This document shows positions 17,606 to 30,100 of a DNA stretch of 64,000 nucleotides, piece after piece. Origin of the DNA: Chryseobacterium capnotolerans (GTDB taxonomy: Bacteria; Bacteroidota; Bacteroidia; Flavobacteriales; Weeksellaceae); assembly GCF_021278965.1 (NCBI RefSeq), contig NZ_CP065589.1:935001-999000 (forward strand). Reading direction: 5' to 3'. Every line of letters starts with the position of its first letter. Position 1 is the first letter of the stretch. The position numbers and the translations under genes are program-made. Under the pieces are notes generated by a model. It did no database searches and had not been told where the DNA came from. It saw only the letters and a program-made list of their open reading frames with translations.

Positions 17606-19791
17606 ATGCCACAAAATATTCCATCGGGAAGCTTATCAACAGCTCCCGACAGCAAAGGGCTTAACGTACGGCCTGACCTTCTGCCGGAGTCTTTCTTCTT
17701 TCTGGAGAAAGGACAGACATTTAGTCAGGATACGAACGGAAAATTTGGAGCCAATGGTACTGTATTCAGGACCACCTCCAAAGTAAGCCTTAACGGTACC
17801 GGCAAAATATATACTATTTGCCAGGGACAGGTGTTTTTACAACCTTGTGGAGGAGATTCCACTAAAGTAAATGCGATCCTGAAGCCTTTTAATCAGCCGA
17901 TTAAAGGACTGGCGATCAAATATATCGTATACAGAGGCCTGAACAGATCAGATTTCTTTGAAGGAGATCTTGTCAAATCCACAGCTACAACAGGCTTTGT
18001 AGACGTCATCAGAAAAGAATTCACAGGTCTTTATAATATGCTGGGAATTACTGTACCCCCGTTTACTGCTCAGCATATCGGGTTTCCGGTAGGAAATTCT
18101 CAGTCAGCAGATGATCTTATTGATGATTATTTCCTTAAGATTTCTAAAGTTCAAACTACCGGAACTACCACCACTGAGATAGACTCCAAAAAAGCTTTTG
18201 AACTGCCTATGATCCCAAGAGGAACCCATCTTGGAAATGCTACAGGAAATGTAGGTATTGATATCGTATTAAACGAGGGAGACTATACAGTAGCGAACGA
18301 TCCAAACCCATTTCAGTTGAATCTGGCTTTTGCCCGTAGTGCAGACCACGTTTTAGATCAAGCTATTGGCAATACTGCTTTTAAAAAGAAGCTGATCAGA
18401 GAAACAGCCACTCAGTTCTTAGATATTGCAGCCTTTTATGGTTTACATACGCAGGGAAAAGGGAAGATTCATATGAGTGATAATTCTGTTCTGCAAACGG
18501 TAGAAGAAATCGCCAATCAGATTTCAGGCTTTAAAACAACCGATACAACCTATCTGTACATCCAGGGAAGCAGACAGAGATCTTATAATTTCTATGGAAA
18601 TCAGAATCTGGAAGGAAATACCAACAATATTAAAATTGGACCCACCACTGCGAATCTTTCTTTAGATCAGTTTGAGGTAGGCTGGCCGGTAAAAGAGCTG
18701 GTTGCACAACCGTCATTGGTGGTTCAGCTTACAACGGATAATAACGATGCCGCTGCGATGTATATAAAACAAGGCGTTTTACAAGATACTCCCAATGAGG
18801 ATTATTTTATCAGAGGGAAAAACTTACTTCAGGAGGCAGGTAACGGAGCAGATACCAATTTCACGAAACCTATTACTTTCAAATTAGATAAAACAAGTGC
18901 CGGTAAAACGGTTGCTTCTTTTATACAACTGATTTATGAAGGAAAAACAGTGAAAATTACTTCTGAAACTCCTGGCCCGAATCCAGGTGATCCTATTGTA
19001 AGCACAACGTATGATTTGAAGGATATTGATGACATCTTCGGATTAATTAATGTAACACCAAAAATTCAGTCGAAAGGAGGAAATGAACTTGTTTATGTAA
19101 TTGATCAGAATTTATTATTGATTGATTTTGAAAATAAAGCAGGAGGAAAAGATATTGCAACAGTGACTACTAAAAAAGTAGAGGATCTGATCATGAAAAA
19201 TGATACGGAAAGTTTGAAAAGGGTTACTTATGAGACGTTGTTGAATAATATACGACAGAACGTAGGTGTATTTTTTGAAAGCAGAGCTGCATATCAGGAT
19301 AATTCTAATAGTGGAACAATTTCTTATAATGATAAGATAAATAATTTTTACACTCCTGATAAACCATATTATTTACAGCCTGTGACTTATACTGATAATG
19401 AGGGAAAAAGAGTAACAAGTTTGTCTTTACATTTAGAAGACGGTAGTGTTTCAAGTAAAAAATATTAGGGATAGTATTTGCTGAAAACTCTTTGTTCATT
19501 CCCTTAATTAATCAGCAACAGATTAACAATCCTAAATTTTATTTTAGGAACTTATTAGAAGATCCTAGTGCAAGCTATACGTCTCAGGAGCAAAGAACAT
19601 ATAAGAAATATTCGTTGTCGGTTATCGGTGAAGATCAGGCAGGTAAGTTAATTATCATTGAACCAACACAACAAGTATATGTTTATACATTTGATAATGT
19701 AACATTTACTTCGGACGAATACGCAAAATGGATGCCTTCTTCTTACGATTTTTCAGGAGCATCAGAAAACATGAAATTACCACAGATATGA
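17606..19791 (+). CDS. unrecognised island protein, 728 aa, frameshifted near its end
   Basis: Starts at MPQNIPSGSLSTAPDSKG; no signal peptide or membrane segment. The N-terminal third is beta-like, with the segment KGLAIKYIVYRGLNRSDFFEGD; no family is recognised. The frame stops at 19468 just after the run of six A at 19457-19462. With one more A it reads on as KKILGIVFAENSLFIPLINQQQ and ends at 19791, where TGA overlaps the ATG of the next gene (ATGA). That overlap and the smooth join argue that the 99-codon frame at 19492 is not a separate gene. The protein is probably translationally coupled to the toxin gene and may be its loader or carrier; this role is inferred from position only. Confidence 0.65.
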
Positions 19792-22700
19792 GTACAGCAT
19801 TTTTAACGCCTAAAGGGCAAGTCATAAAAAGTAGTGGTATAGATAGATTAGGAAAACAAAATGCTACATATTCTTTGACAAATATGCGATTTGATGCAGA
19901 AGGGCAAATAGTCGAGTTTACTGTCAATGATGCAGTACCTAATCTGGAAAACACCTATATATTTACCGGAAGAAATCATTATTATTTAGATTCACAAAGA
20001 AAAGAGGGAAGGCAAGGTTTCCTAAAAAAATCTTACTTTATAAAATTAAAAAATAATCCAATCAAAGTTTATCAAGAGCTACATAATATTAATACCATAG
20101 ATTCGGTTTGGTTTGATAATCATTTGGAGCTAGGATCTACAGGGGACATTTTTCAGATAGGACGACTTATTTTTGATGATAATCTTAGCACCTATTATAC
20201 TTTTTTAGAGCAATCCTTTAAAATGGGAGATGATACTATCCAGTATAATGATTATACTACCTATCCTACTGTAGTAAATGGAGATTTGCAAAGTCCAAAA
20301 TATAATGTAAGAACAGTTTCTCTTAAATCAAGATTAAATACAGAAGAAGGTCATTTTTTTGAAAAGAATTTCAATAAAATAAGAACTTCAACAAATCTTC
20401 AATTGTCGGCAAAAAAAGTACTTTACATGAAGATGATGAATATTTGTTTTGCTATTTACTGGATTAGACAGGAAGTATTGGATATCCTTGCAATGGATCC
20501 TATTGCGAGTATTGAAGAAGCTGCCAAAAATGGAACAATTGACCAGAAAATAGGACAAGAATATAAATTTCAAGAGATTGACCGGGTTATTGGACATTTA
20601 TTAAGAGACTGGGGATTTGCTGGTTTAAGTAATACAAGAGAGCTTATCCCTATTCCTCAAAATGATTATTTCTATGATGGATATTATGAAGCTTTTTCGA
20701 ACTACAGTTCAGCACTGGACAACTTTTATCATAACTTAAGGGAGAAGAACGAAATGGGGCTGTTTCCACTTAATCCGCCACCATCTAATTACTCTTTTAT
20801 GTATCCTTCTCCTTATTATTTGGGGTATCATAATTCATTTACAACGCCATTACAAGGAGCTGCGTTACTTAAGTGGAGAAGTGATGAAAGGTTAAAAGTA
20901 CTAAAAAGTATATTGCCTCCTTCAGCATTATCATTACTCCCATATTCCATTAGAGAAGAACTGATCAAAGATTTCATAAAGAATCCAGGGTTTTCACAGG
21001 AAGATGAAGATCAATGTTTGAGAATTATGTCTTCTTTTTATTCCGTCCCAGAAGACGGAGAAAAATTTCTCAGCTTTCTTTTACGGATTGGTAATGATAA
21101 TCTTAGCAATTTTGAGATCCTGGAAAAGAAATTTAGTGTAGGAAGAATAATGAGAATAGCACCTATTATTGGGTTCTTTTTACAAACAAAAGATTACAGG
21201 ACCAATTATATTTTCTTGATATACAAACTCTGGAAACGTTCTAAATATAATATGTATTACTTTCCGAATAGTATGAACCCTGAAAATAATATTAATACAC
21301 AATCTTTCTTTCTTACTCCTGGGCAGGGATTAGAATATTATAATGATGCTGTACAGAATAAAATTAGCAATTTTACTATTGAGTATGGGACTGTGTGGAA
21401 AGGGATTGATGTGCCTTACTCTAATCAAAATGATATCCAGATCGTGAGATCTATAGTGAGATCATATACTAATCCTATTTTAAAAGGTATTATTTTGGAA
21501 TCCTCAATGTCTAATAATACATTTTATAGTAATAGTGAGGGTGATACAACTGCTGGAACAGTAGGATTTCCTCAATTATTATCATTCCATCTTTATCAAC
21601 CTATAACTTTACATGGATTAAAAATTGATGAGAATTTTCAAGGTAATTTCCCTACGGTTCCCTATATTCCAGCTTTTTTATGGTATTATACAAGAGATTA
21701 CCAACTAATGAAAGAAATGGATGCTACACTTAATTTTCTTTTAGGAGTTGCATTTGATGTAGGTTTGTTTTTTATATCAGGTGGAGTAGGAATGATTAAA
21801 AATTTTAGCTACTTAAGATATGTCACTGAAATTGGAAGGGCTTTTAAAGCAGGACAAGGAACTGCATATACAGTTCTTGTTTTGGAAGGTTTTGGTTCAG
21901 GTGCTGAAATATTTACACTGTTGAGTTCAACATGTACACGATATTATGATTATATGAAACAAAAAGCTGATGCAGGTGAAGATACAACACAATATGAAGC
22001 TTTACACAAAATGTTTTTCTATTTAACTATATTGGGAGCTGGTGCATCATTCGCAGTAAAAAGTTTAGCAATTAATCAGGCTAAGGTAGTAAAAGGAGCT
22101 ATATATTTTGATAGCCTTCCATTAGAAGTAAGAAATGCTGTAAACAGTTTAGCAGGGGTTGAGGTAGCACAATTAGATAACTTTAGAACCAAAATTAATC
22201 CTTATCAAAAAATATCATCTAAATTTGATTCTTGGTTAGAAGAAGGTAAAAAAAATGTTTTTTTTGAGGATTTTAAAAGTGTTTCTAACGATGTTTTGCA
22301 ACAATTAAATGATGATGCAGTAATTGCTAACTGGGAAAAGCTATATGCAAAAAATATTATTGATAGAAATTCAATTGATGTTATTACAAGTAATGCAAAG
22401 ACAAATACTATCATTAAATATTATGAACCATATAAGCTAAGACAATGGTTGCGTGCATTAAGAAATGATGAGCGCTGGGAGTTTTTAAAAGATTTTGAGA
22501 ATATTGAAGATGATATCTTTACCAAAATGAGTAATAATACTATGTGTGCAAACTTATTACAACAAGCTCAACGTAAGGATTTAGCCGCTACTTACAAAAA
22601 TTTTATTTCGATAAAAGACACTAAGGAAATCATTAAATATGTAAATAATGAATCTAAACTTGAAGTTTTATATATAAGGAATAAATTACTGAATTTCACT

Positions 22701-23327
22701 GAATCGGGAAAAGTTTTTAGACGAAATATTAATAGAATTGAAATCCCTATTAATGATGTTAAGATTATTAGAAATGATTATATAACTAAACTTAAGCCGT
22801 TTTTAGTAGATCAAAATGATGCCATACTAATTGAACAACTTAGCAATGTTAATTTTATGCCTACAAAGTTTAAGGTTTTTAATGCTAATGGACAATTAGA
22901 AAAAGTAGTAGAAAAGACGTTTATAAGTGGAACCTATAATAATCTGAATAAGTTATTTGGTGATAATCTGAATCAAATAGAAAGTCAATTTAATATTCAT
23001 ATAGCAACAAAAGATTTTGAATTTATGAATTTTACAAAAGCTGCAAAAGAAGACGTATTGAGTTCAACTTTGAGTAGCAGATTTAACGATACTGAACAAC
23101 ATATGCTTAATGAGTACTTTAAATTATATTCGTATGGTAAAACTATAGAAATTGAAACTACTAGTGTACTATGGTCATGCCCAAGTTGTCAATTGTATTT
23201 AGGAGCAACTACAGAATTTATTAAAAGCATTAATTCGGGAAGTATAAATAAGTTAAAAATTACCTTTAAAGGGAATACAAAATTACTTTTAATGAAAGAA
23301 TCAAGAAAAAACTACTTAGACTTATAA
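19788..23327 (+). CDS. polymorphic toxin with probable deaminase C-terminus (1179 aa)
   Basis: I chose the ATG at 19788 (MSTAFLTPKG), overlapping the stop of the previous gene. There is no signal peptide. The first 600 residues are unrecognised. Around residues 640-760 there are hydrophobic segments (LNFLLGVAFDVGLFFISGGVGM, YTVLVLEGFGSGAEIFTLL, YLTILGAGASFAVKSLAI) that could act in membrane passage. The last 80 residues carry FNDTEQHMLNEYF and SVLWSCPSCQLYLG (Asp1101, Glu1103, Cys1131, Cys1134). A D/H-x-E plus C-x-x-C pair is the zinc and catalytic pattern of cytidine-deaminase-fold toxins, closest in style to the BURPS668_1122-type Toxin-deaminase group. A SUKH-like immunity gene follows by 11 bases. 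The gene is visibly more A+T-rich than its neighbours, which suits exchange of toxin modules. Confidence 0.7.
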   Translation: MSTAFLTPKGQVIKSSGIDRLGKQNATYSLTNMRFDAEGQIVEFTVNDAVPNLENTYIFTGRNHYYLDSQRKEGRQGFLKKSYFIKLKNNPIKVYQELHNINTIDSVWFDNHLELGSTGDIFQIGRLIFDDNLSTYYTFLEQSFKMGDDTIQYNDYTTYPTVVNGDLQSPKYNVRTVSLKSRLNTEEGHFFEKNFNKIRTSTNLQLSAKKVLYMKMMNICFAIYWIRQEVLDILAMDPIASIEEAAKNGTIDQKIGQEYKFQEIDRVIGHLLRDWGFAGLSNTRELIPIPQNDYFYDGYYEAFSNYSSALDNFYHNLREKNEMGLFPLNPPPSNYSFMYPSPYYLGYHNSFTTPLQGAALLKWRSDERLKVLKSILPPSALSLLPYSIREELIKDFIKNPGFSQEDEDQCLRIMSSFYSVPEDGEKFLSFLLRIGNDNLSNFEILEKKFSVGRIMRIAPIIGFFLQTKDYRTNYIFLIYKLWKRSKYNMYYFPNSMNPENNINTQSFFLTPGQGLEYYNDAVQNKISNFTIEYGTVWKGIDVPYSNQNDIQIVRSIVRSYTNPILKGIILESSMSNNTFYSNSEGDTTAGTVGFPQLLSFHLYQPITLHGLKIDENFQGNFPTVPYIPAFLWYYTRDYQLMKEMDATLNFLLGVAFDVGLFFISGGVGMIKNFSYLRYVTEIGRAFKAGQGTAYTVLVLEGFGSGAEIFTLLSSTCTRYYDYMKQKADAGEDTTQYEALHKMFFYLTILGAGASFAVKSLAINQAKVVKGAIYFDSLPLEVRNAVNSLAGVEVAQLDNFRTKINPYQKISSKFDSWLEEGKKNVFFEDFKSVSNDVLQQLNDDAVIANWEKLYAKNIIDRNSIDVITSNAKTNTIIKYYEPYKLRQWLRALRNDERWEFLKDFENIEDDIFTKMSNNTMCANLLQQAQRKDLAATYKNFISIKDTKEIIKYVNNESKLEVLYIRNKLLNFTESGKVFRRNINRIEIPINDVKIIRNDYITKLKPFLVDQNDAILIEQLSNVNFMPTKFKVFNANGQLEKVVEKTFISGTYNNLNKLFGDNLNQIESQFNIHIATKDFEFMNFTKAAKEDVLSSTLSSRFNDTEQHMLNEYFKLYSYGKTIEIETTSVLWSCPSCQLYLGATTEFIKSINSGSINKLKITFKGNTKLLLMKESRKNYLDL

Positions 23328-23338
23328 AATTATACATT

Positions 23339-23830
23339 ATGGAAATAAAATATTTAAAACTTTTTCAGCAAAATCCAAGAAGTGATTTAAGTGACTTAAG
23401 TACAGTGCCAAACACGGGAATGACTAATCAACAAATACAGGAGTTAGAACAGCTTTGGAATAATGGAAATCAATTTCCAATTGTAATTAAAGAGTTCTTG
23501 TCAATCGGAGGTGTTTATAATTGGATATTTGAGGGGGGAGATCAAAAGCAATTAAGATCTTTGATAAATAGATATTGTCAAGAGATTAATTACTCAATTA
23601 CAAGGCCGTTTATGGCTTTAACTAAATCATTTTCTGATCCTCAGTTCTTTATTGTTTTTTTAGATGAAAATCAAATAGATCCTAAAGTTTATGAGTTAAA
23701 TCTTTATACAAATGATGATCTTACTCAATATGGCGTTTCTAGATTACAAGCCACAAGTGGTAAACTTTCAGAAGTTATTAATGGAGCAGTTTATAATTAT
23801 AGAAATTCACAATCATTAGGCTTATTATAA
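23339..23830 (+). CDS. probable SUKH (SMI1/KNR4-like) immunity protein
   Basis: A 163-residue cytoplasmic protein. The segment MTNQQIQELEQLWNNGNQFPIVIKEFLSIGG resembles the start of the SMI1/KNR4 (SUKH) fold, where a helix precedes 'P..yKeFL...GG'. The middle has FFIVFLDENQIDPKVYEL, as in the beta-rich core. SUKH proteins are the commonest immunity proteins for nuclease and deaminase toxins. Its place 11 bases after a probable deaminase toxin gene and its similar high A+T content support that role. The exact SUKH subgroup cannot be told by eye; the assignment rests on pattern plus context. Confidence 0.6.
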   Translation: MEIKYLKLFQQNPRSDLSDLSTVPNTGMTNQQIQELEQLWNNGNQFPIVIKEFLSIGGVYNWIFEGGDQKQLRSLINRYCQEINYSITRPFMALTKSFSDPQFFIVFLDENQIDPKVYELNLYTNDDLTQYGVSRLQATSGKLSEVINGAVYNYRNSQSLGLL

Positions 23831-24181
23831 AGTATTATTAATAAGATATCTGTTTTAGTTCCACCTATAAGAAGTAGGCTCATAATATAGTATTAAAATA
23901 TATTTAAACTTAGAAAAAAGTATATTCTACCATAAAATTTATTCTTACTTCATTTAGAAATGAAGGGATTACAAATTCCTTTTTGTTTCTGTACAAAGTG
24001 TACAATAAAATGTTTTTAAATTTCAAAAATATTTTCATTAATAATCAGATGAAATATTGTCTGGTTATATTAATTGTACTTTAATTTTTAAGAGTTGTAC
24101 TAGGTGGAACATAAGTATCTATACTTAAATAACTTTTTTAATAACAAAAGTTTCCACTCACCCAAACACAAAATTATTTTT
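23831..24181. other. intergenic stretch after the immunity gene
   Basis: Very A+T-rich and without a credible gene. It holds a terminator (23963-23988) and a 10-bp inverted repeat, GTTCCACCTA at 23858-23867 and TAGGTGGAAC at 24101-24110. An in-frame GTG at 24104 extends the next reading frame by 26 codons, but the ATG at 24182 is preferred. Confidence 0.5.
23963..23988 (+). terminator. rho-independent terminator after the toxin-immunity pair
   Basis: An 8-bp stem AAGGGATT / AATTCCTT (one G-U pair, loop ACA) is followed by TTTGTTTC. Confidence 0.6.
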
Positions 24182-27100
24182 ATGTCAAATCAAACACCGG
24201 TAACACACAGGTATTACCCGAGGTTATCCTCTGTGGTTACAAAAGACGACATCCCGGATATTCTGGGATTCTTAAAACCGGGGATTACTAACCTCCTCGA
24301 TAAAATCTATTATAAAGATTTACAATATAGTAAAGGGCCGAAGGGAGATTCAGCGTTTTACAGCTTATCTGTCGTTTCCAAGAGAATCGATATTGAAATT
24401 CCGGGAACGGGAATTTCATTGGTTCTGAACGGAACAGATGACACCGCGATCTCCGCATTTCCCATTACCGTTGAATACCAATGGAAGATCCTGGCGTATT
24501 TACGCTACTTCAGCTTAGGAAACTTTTCCTTTGAACCTCAGCAGATCTTCGAGGTAGCCCTTAGGGTGCTCAACGTAACGGAAGAACAGGCCATCGCGCA
24601 CTTTGTGAACACATTTGTCTCACCAGCTAATCAGAATGTCACGCCTCTGATGCAGTTTGTGAAGGATATTAATGACTCACATAGTTTGGGACTTACATTA
24701 CCATCCGATGCTACGACAGTTACAGAAGTCGTACAGGATATTTTTAATAAAACGGCAGGAAAGTATGCTTCATTAGTTGCTTTTGCAACCTACTTGCTTT
24801 CCAATGACATGCAGGAGACAGCAGAAAAGGTAAAAACTTTCTTCAAAGCTTTAATGCCGCAGGATATTGATGAGTTCATTAAAGAGGTCGCTATTCCAAA
24901 ATTTAAGGCAACTTTAATGCTGTCGGCAGCCATTGAGTTTCCAAGAAGTATTTTAAAACCGGTAAACCCATTAAAGCACCCGACTGCTCCTTTAGAAGTC
25001 ATTGAAGATGAAACTAAAAAAGTAACTCTAAGTTTTGGGGAAGCTTTATTCTATGCGGATACTGAAAAAGGTTTCGGATACAATATGGATTTGGTTCTGA
25101 ATATGAGTAATCCTGCTCAGATTGGAAACACAGGTTTTATCATCGATATTCACAACCTGAAAATTGATCTCAGTAAAACGGAAAATATTGCCGAAGCCGA
25201 TGCAGACGGAAGACCCAAGGAATTTATGGGAGTCTATATGGAATACACCGAGATTTTCCTTCCTAAAAAATGGTTTAAAAAGAAAAATCCAGAAGGAAAT
25301 ACTCAACAGACCATTGGTATTTCAGCCAATCATATGTTGATCGGAACCGGAGGGCTTTCAGGAAATATTGCCATTAGGCCTACCTACGCCGTTAAAACAA
25401 CAGGAACCGAGACAAAAGTTGTTGATTACTTCAGCAAGTTTTTTAAGCTGGATTATGCTAATCTGAAAGTGAAATCCATGAGCAGCTCTAATGAGACGGC
25501 TATTCATAACATGGATGAATTGATGACTTTCATGAACGGTTTAGCATCACCTTCTGAGCTTAAGTTTGTTTATCCAATGGGATTAAGAACCGTTGCAGGA
25601 GATTACAGGGAATTCCAGAAAGAAGAAGACTATTATAAATTCCTGGCAAGCCTGTCTGTTGATAGTCTTGATAAAGATAACCGTACCTTATGGTTTAATC
25701 TTGGGAAAGATACTGAGAAATCATGGGAATTAGGATTCAGCAAATTTGATATTGATTTCCATCAGGGGCAGGTAGTACATTCCTCATTACATGCCGGGCT
25801 GAAAATCAAAAAATTCAAAGATTATAATGGCCTGGATATGGTCATTGACGTTGTCGGCGAATGGGAAAGCAAAGAAAATTTCAAACTTTCTGCTGCCATT
25901 CTGCCTTTTGGTCTGAAAATGAATCTTTTTAACATCCTTCACTTTTATTTACAAAGAATAGAAATTGGGAAGAAAAATGATAACTTCTATATTGAAGCGG
26001 ATACCAAAATCAGTTTCCCTGAGGGGACATTTGGCGCAAAATTGTTAGGAGAGGAAGGAATTGATTTACCCGCTATCCGTTATTATGCTAACGGTAAATT
26101 TGAAATTGCCGGAGGAAGTTCTATTATTCCGATCAATGTTCACCTGAATTTAGGACCGGTACGTATGGCGGTTACAGCGATTCACATGGGAACTATCCAA
26201 CGTATGTATAAAGATAAAATGCGTACCTATAATTATATCGGATTTGATGGTGGTATTAATATCAACCCATTAGGTCTTGACGTAAGAGGAAACGGAGTTA
26301 AGTTCTATTATACTGCAGATAATGATGAAATGGTTGAGAAATATGGAGGAAATATTGAGGAATATAAAGATTCTTATTTCCACATTTCAACTCTTGAAGT
26401 AGACCTTGTAATTCCAGGAACAGCGAGTGCAAGTGCTGCTGTAGCCATTATCAAAGGGGCTCTTACCATTCCTGAACCAGGAAAATCTACGGAATATAGA
26501 GGTAAAGTTTCTCTTCAGTTGCCGAAAATGAATATTTCAGGTTCTGCAGAAATGGCTTTTGATCCTAAATATCCGGGATTTCTGGTAGATGCAAGCGTCG
26601 AATTGCCATTCGTGATCCCATTAGGTTCATTTGGTATTTTCGGATTCCGTGGACTTATCGGATACCGATATGTAGCCCATAAGGAAGCCATCGGAATGAC
26701 AGAAAACGATACCTGGTACGATTATTATGTACATCCGCAGCGAGGAATCAATACGGATAAATTTATTGGGCCTCAGTTTACTCAGAAATACAGTGCACCG
26801 TTCTCCTTTGGAGCAGGAGCTTCCCTGGCAACTTTAGATGGGCGTCTTGCTTCATTGCGTGCCATGGTATTGCTTTCAGTACCAAGTATGTTTGCGATAG
26901 ATGCCGGATTAACAATCATTAGTGAGCGTCTTGGGCTTACAGAAGATGACCCTAAAGTTCCGCCATTCTATGCATTCGTTATTGTAGGTGATAATTCACT
27001 GGAAATCGGAGCGGGAGGTAACTTCCAGCTTAACAAAAATAACGGATCATTCATTGATATTAAGGCTGAAGTTCAGATGGGCTTCTTCTTTAAAAATCAA

Positions 27101-30100
27101 AGACCATGGTATGTTAATTTCGGAACAAGGGACAAACCGATCAGGGCCAGTCTGTTTAAAGATTCAGTGAATATTAAGGCAGAATCTTATCTGATGATTG
27201 CCGCCAAAGGAATTGAAGCTGGTGCAAGAGTAGATTTCAACCTGAATCTGATTATTGTAAAAGTGTATGCCGCTATTGAAGTAGGAGCACACATCAGCTT
27301 TGAAAGACCGCAGGTAGGAGGATATATTTATGTGGAAGGAGGAGCAGAGATCAATCTTTTCATTGTAAGTGTTGCCTTATTTATCTCGATCTATTTCAGA
27401 GTAGAGCTTATCTTCCCGTTCCTGATCCTGGCGGAATTCAAATTCGAACTCAAGATTAAGCTGGCGATCTTTAAAATTAAGCTTAAAGTTCATTTAAGTA
27501 TTAAATGGGAGAAAGGGGAGAACCATGTAGATACAAGTGCTGTACCGCCTCTTACTTACGAATCAGATCCACCACATATTGATTATCCGAAAGAAGAAAG
27601 ATTGAAAAATGCGGTGAAAGGAGTTCATATGTTAACCAATGAGACCTTTGATCTTCCTGTAGTACAGGTGAAGAAAGTTCCATCAGTAACAATTAAGGAT
27701 AATCCTGATCTGCCAACAATACCATTGGATACCTATATCGATATCAAAATTGAAAAAGGACTTATCCCAACTTCAGCTGCAGGTGAGAAAATTGGAGGTC
27801 ATACCAACGGCGCAACTGAATTTACAGATCTTATCCCGCCTCAGAAAACGCAGCCTGGAGGTCATGTACTTCGTCAGGTGAAACACCAATATTCTATTGA
27901 AGATGTAGATATTAAAATTCTTAACAAACAGGGAACTGACTGGAATAATTATAATCCTTACAGAGCTGTGCTTACTCAGAATGAAGCAAACAGCATCGCT
28001 AATCTGGATAAATTTAAATTAGGATTCTGGCAGAAAACCAATGATAAGTATGATACCATCAGGATTTTGGCATCTACACCGTTCTCATTCTTAGATGCTG
28101 CACAACCGGGATGGTTTATTCCTGAACAATACGGAATTACGGCTTCCTCACTATTCTGTACGAAAACAGAAAAGGTATGGCATGAGTCTGATGTGAAAGA
28201 CAAAACGGTAGGAACGGTATACTATCCACCTGCAGGAGCTCCCTATAATTTTATTAACGGAGCATATTATAACCTTTTAGGAACAGTATCGGATACTACG
28301 GATTATATGACGGTTTCCAATGCAGCCAACTCACATAATTTCTCTAAATCCTTAAAGATTACCAATGGAAATACAATGGTTGTCCTGCTACCTGAAGCAT
28401 CAGCAAGTACAGAGTTGTTTCTTTCTACAACGGCTAGTTCCGTGAGAGTCAGATATTATAAAGATGTATTCTCGCCGGGTATTTATCAGAATTATACCCT
28501 GATTGAAGAAGTAACCAAAACGAAAGCAGAACTGGCATCAAAGCTTGTTTATGAAGCCGCTGATCATGCAGGCCAATATGTAAGTAAAATTGAAATTATT
28601 CCATACAATGCCAACCAGCAGGAGATTGATGCTATCAATGCACAAATTGACCAGATCTGGGCAACTGCAACAGCCAATACAACCGGTGAGGTAACCAGCG
28701 TTGTTCTTTCACCAGGACAACAGGCTGAATATGACAAACTTGTTGAAGAGCTAAAAAAACTGAAAGACGGAGGGTGTACTTCTTCTCAATGCAAAGAGCT
28801 TGATTTCAATGTGATGCATGTTGAAGATGGATATAACGGATTATTTGGAAATGGAGTAGTAAACTTTAGCATGTCTAATGTAGCTACCAAGTGGGCAGAT
28901 TATGAAACACAGTATATGATGGTAACATCAGGAAATACTCCGCCATTTGTTGACTTCAATACCCATTCTGTAATCTTCTTGTTTTTACCTTATGGTCCTA
29001 CTAACCAGTTTATTAAATATAATAGCGTAGTCACAAAAGTTTCAGAGAAAGCAGATGGTATTGATATCTGTTATTCAAGTGATTATCCAAAAGAAAGAAT
29101 TAATAAGGTTGCGATCATTAAGGTAAGTAAGACCACAGAAAAGCCTCTTAATCTGAAGTTTACTCCTGATTGTGGATGTGATTCTAAAGCAGAGCCTTGT
29201 ACAAAAGATACAAAACTTTGTGATTTCCTTACGGGGCTTATGTATAATCTTAACCAATGTATTGTTTATCAGGGAGTAGATGAAGTAACCCAGTTAAGAT
29301 ACAGTTCAAAATGTTTCTTCATGTTCATTGATGCCATCTACCAGTTTGATAAAGAGTTCCCACAATATAACCTGATCCAGGGAGCAGGATATGTGAGAGA
29401 TCTGGTAGAGAAACTGAGAAGCTATCTGAATACTGAAGGTGCTAAAATGTCTGTAGCAGTACAATTAACAAAAGATATTCATGACATTATTTTCAAGCTA
29501 GGAAACTGCGGCTGTAGTGATGATGATGGTAATGGAAATGGTAACCTAACCAGTGTTTGTCATACTTTGTTCCATCAGGTGAGATGGATAACGGCTGAAG
29601 ATTACGAATATCAGCAGACCATTCCATCACAAGATGCTGTAACTGCCGACATGCAGCTGATGCAGGAGGCAATGAGCAAAGTGGTTCAACCGGTTTGGAG
29701 ACCAAATAGTGTATACTACATCAATCTTAAACTGAAAGATAATGTAAACGGAGATATACCACATATCATTGATTATTATTTTGCCTTTAAAACAGCAGGA
29801 CCTATCGGACACTTTGAGAAGAAAAATGAAGATTACATTGAAAAGCTTAAAGATGCTGATGGAAATCTGACAGATAAGAAGAAAAATATAGATGAATATC
29901 CAATTACTTCTCTGAAATCATATATCGATATGCAAAAATCATATCCTAATGTAGACGGAGATCTTCTGATGGCAAAACCATTGTTCTATGGTAACGAGCA
30001 GAGTAAAATACAACTCTCTTTTACTAAGCCTTATATCTATAATATGCTTAAAACATGGACTGCTCATAATGTAAATGGAATGGACGTGGAGGAGATCAAA

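Noticed and set aside
19492..19791. Separate 99-residue gene
   Set aside because: Its upstream codons are open back to the A6 run, and adding one A fuses it to the 728-residue protein, ending in an ATGA overlap with the toxin gene.
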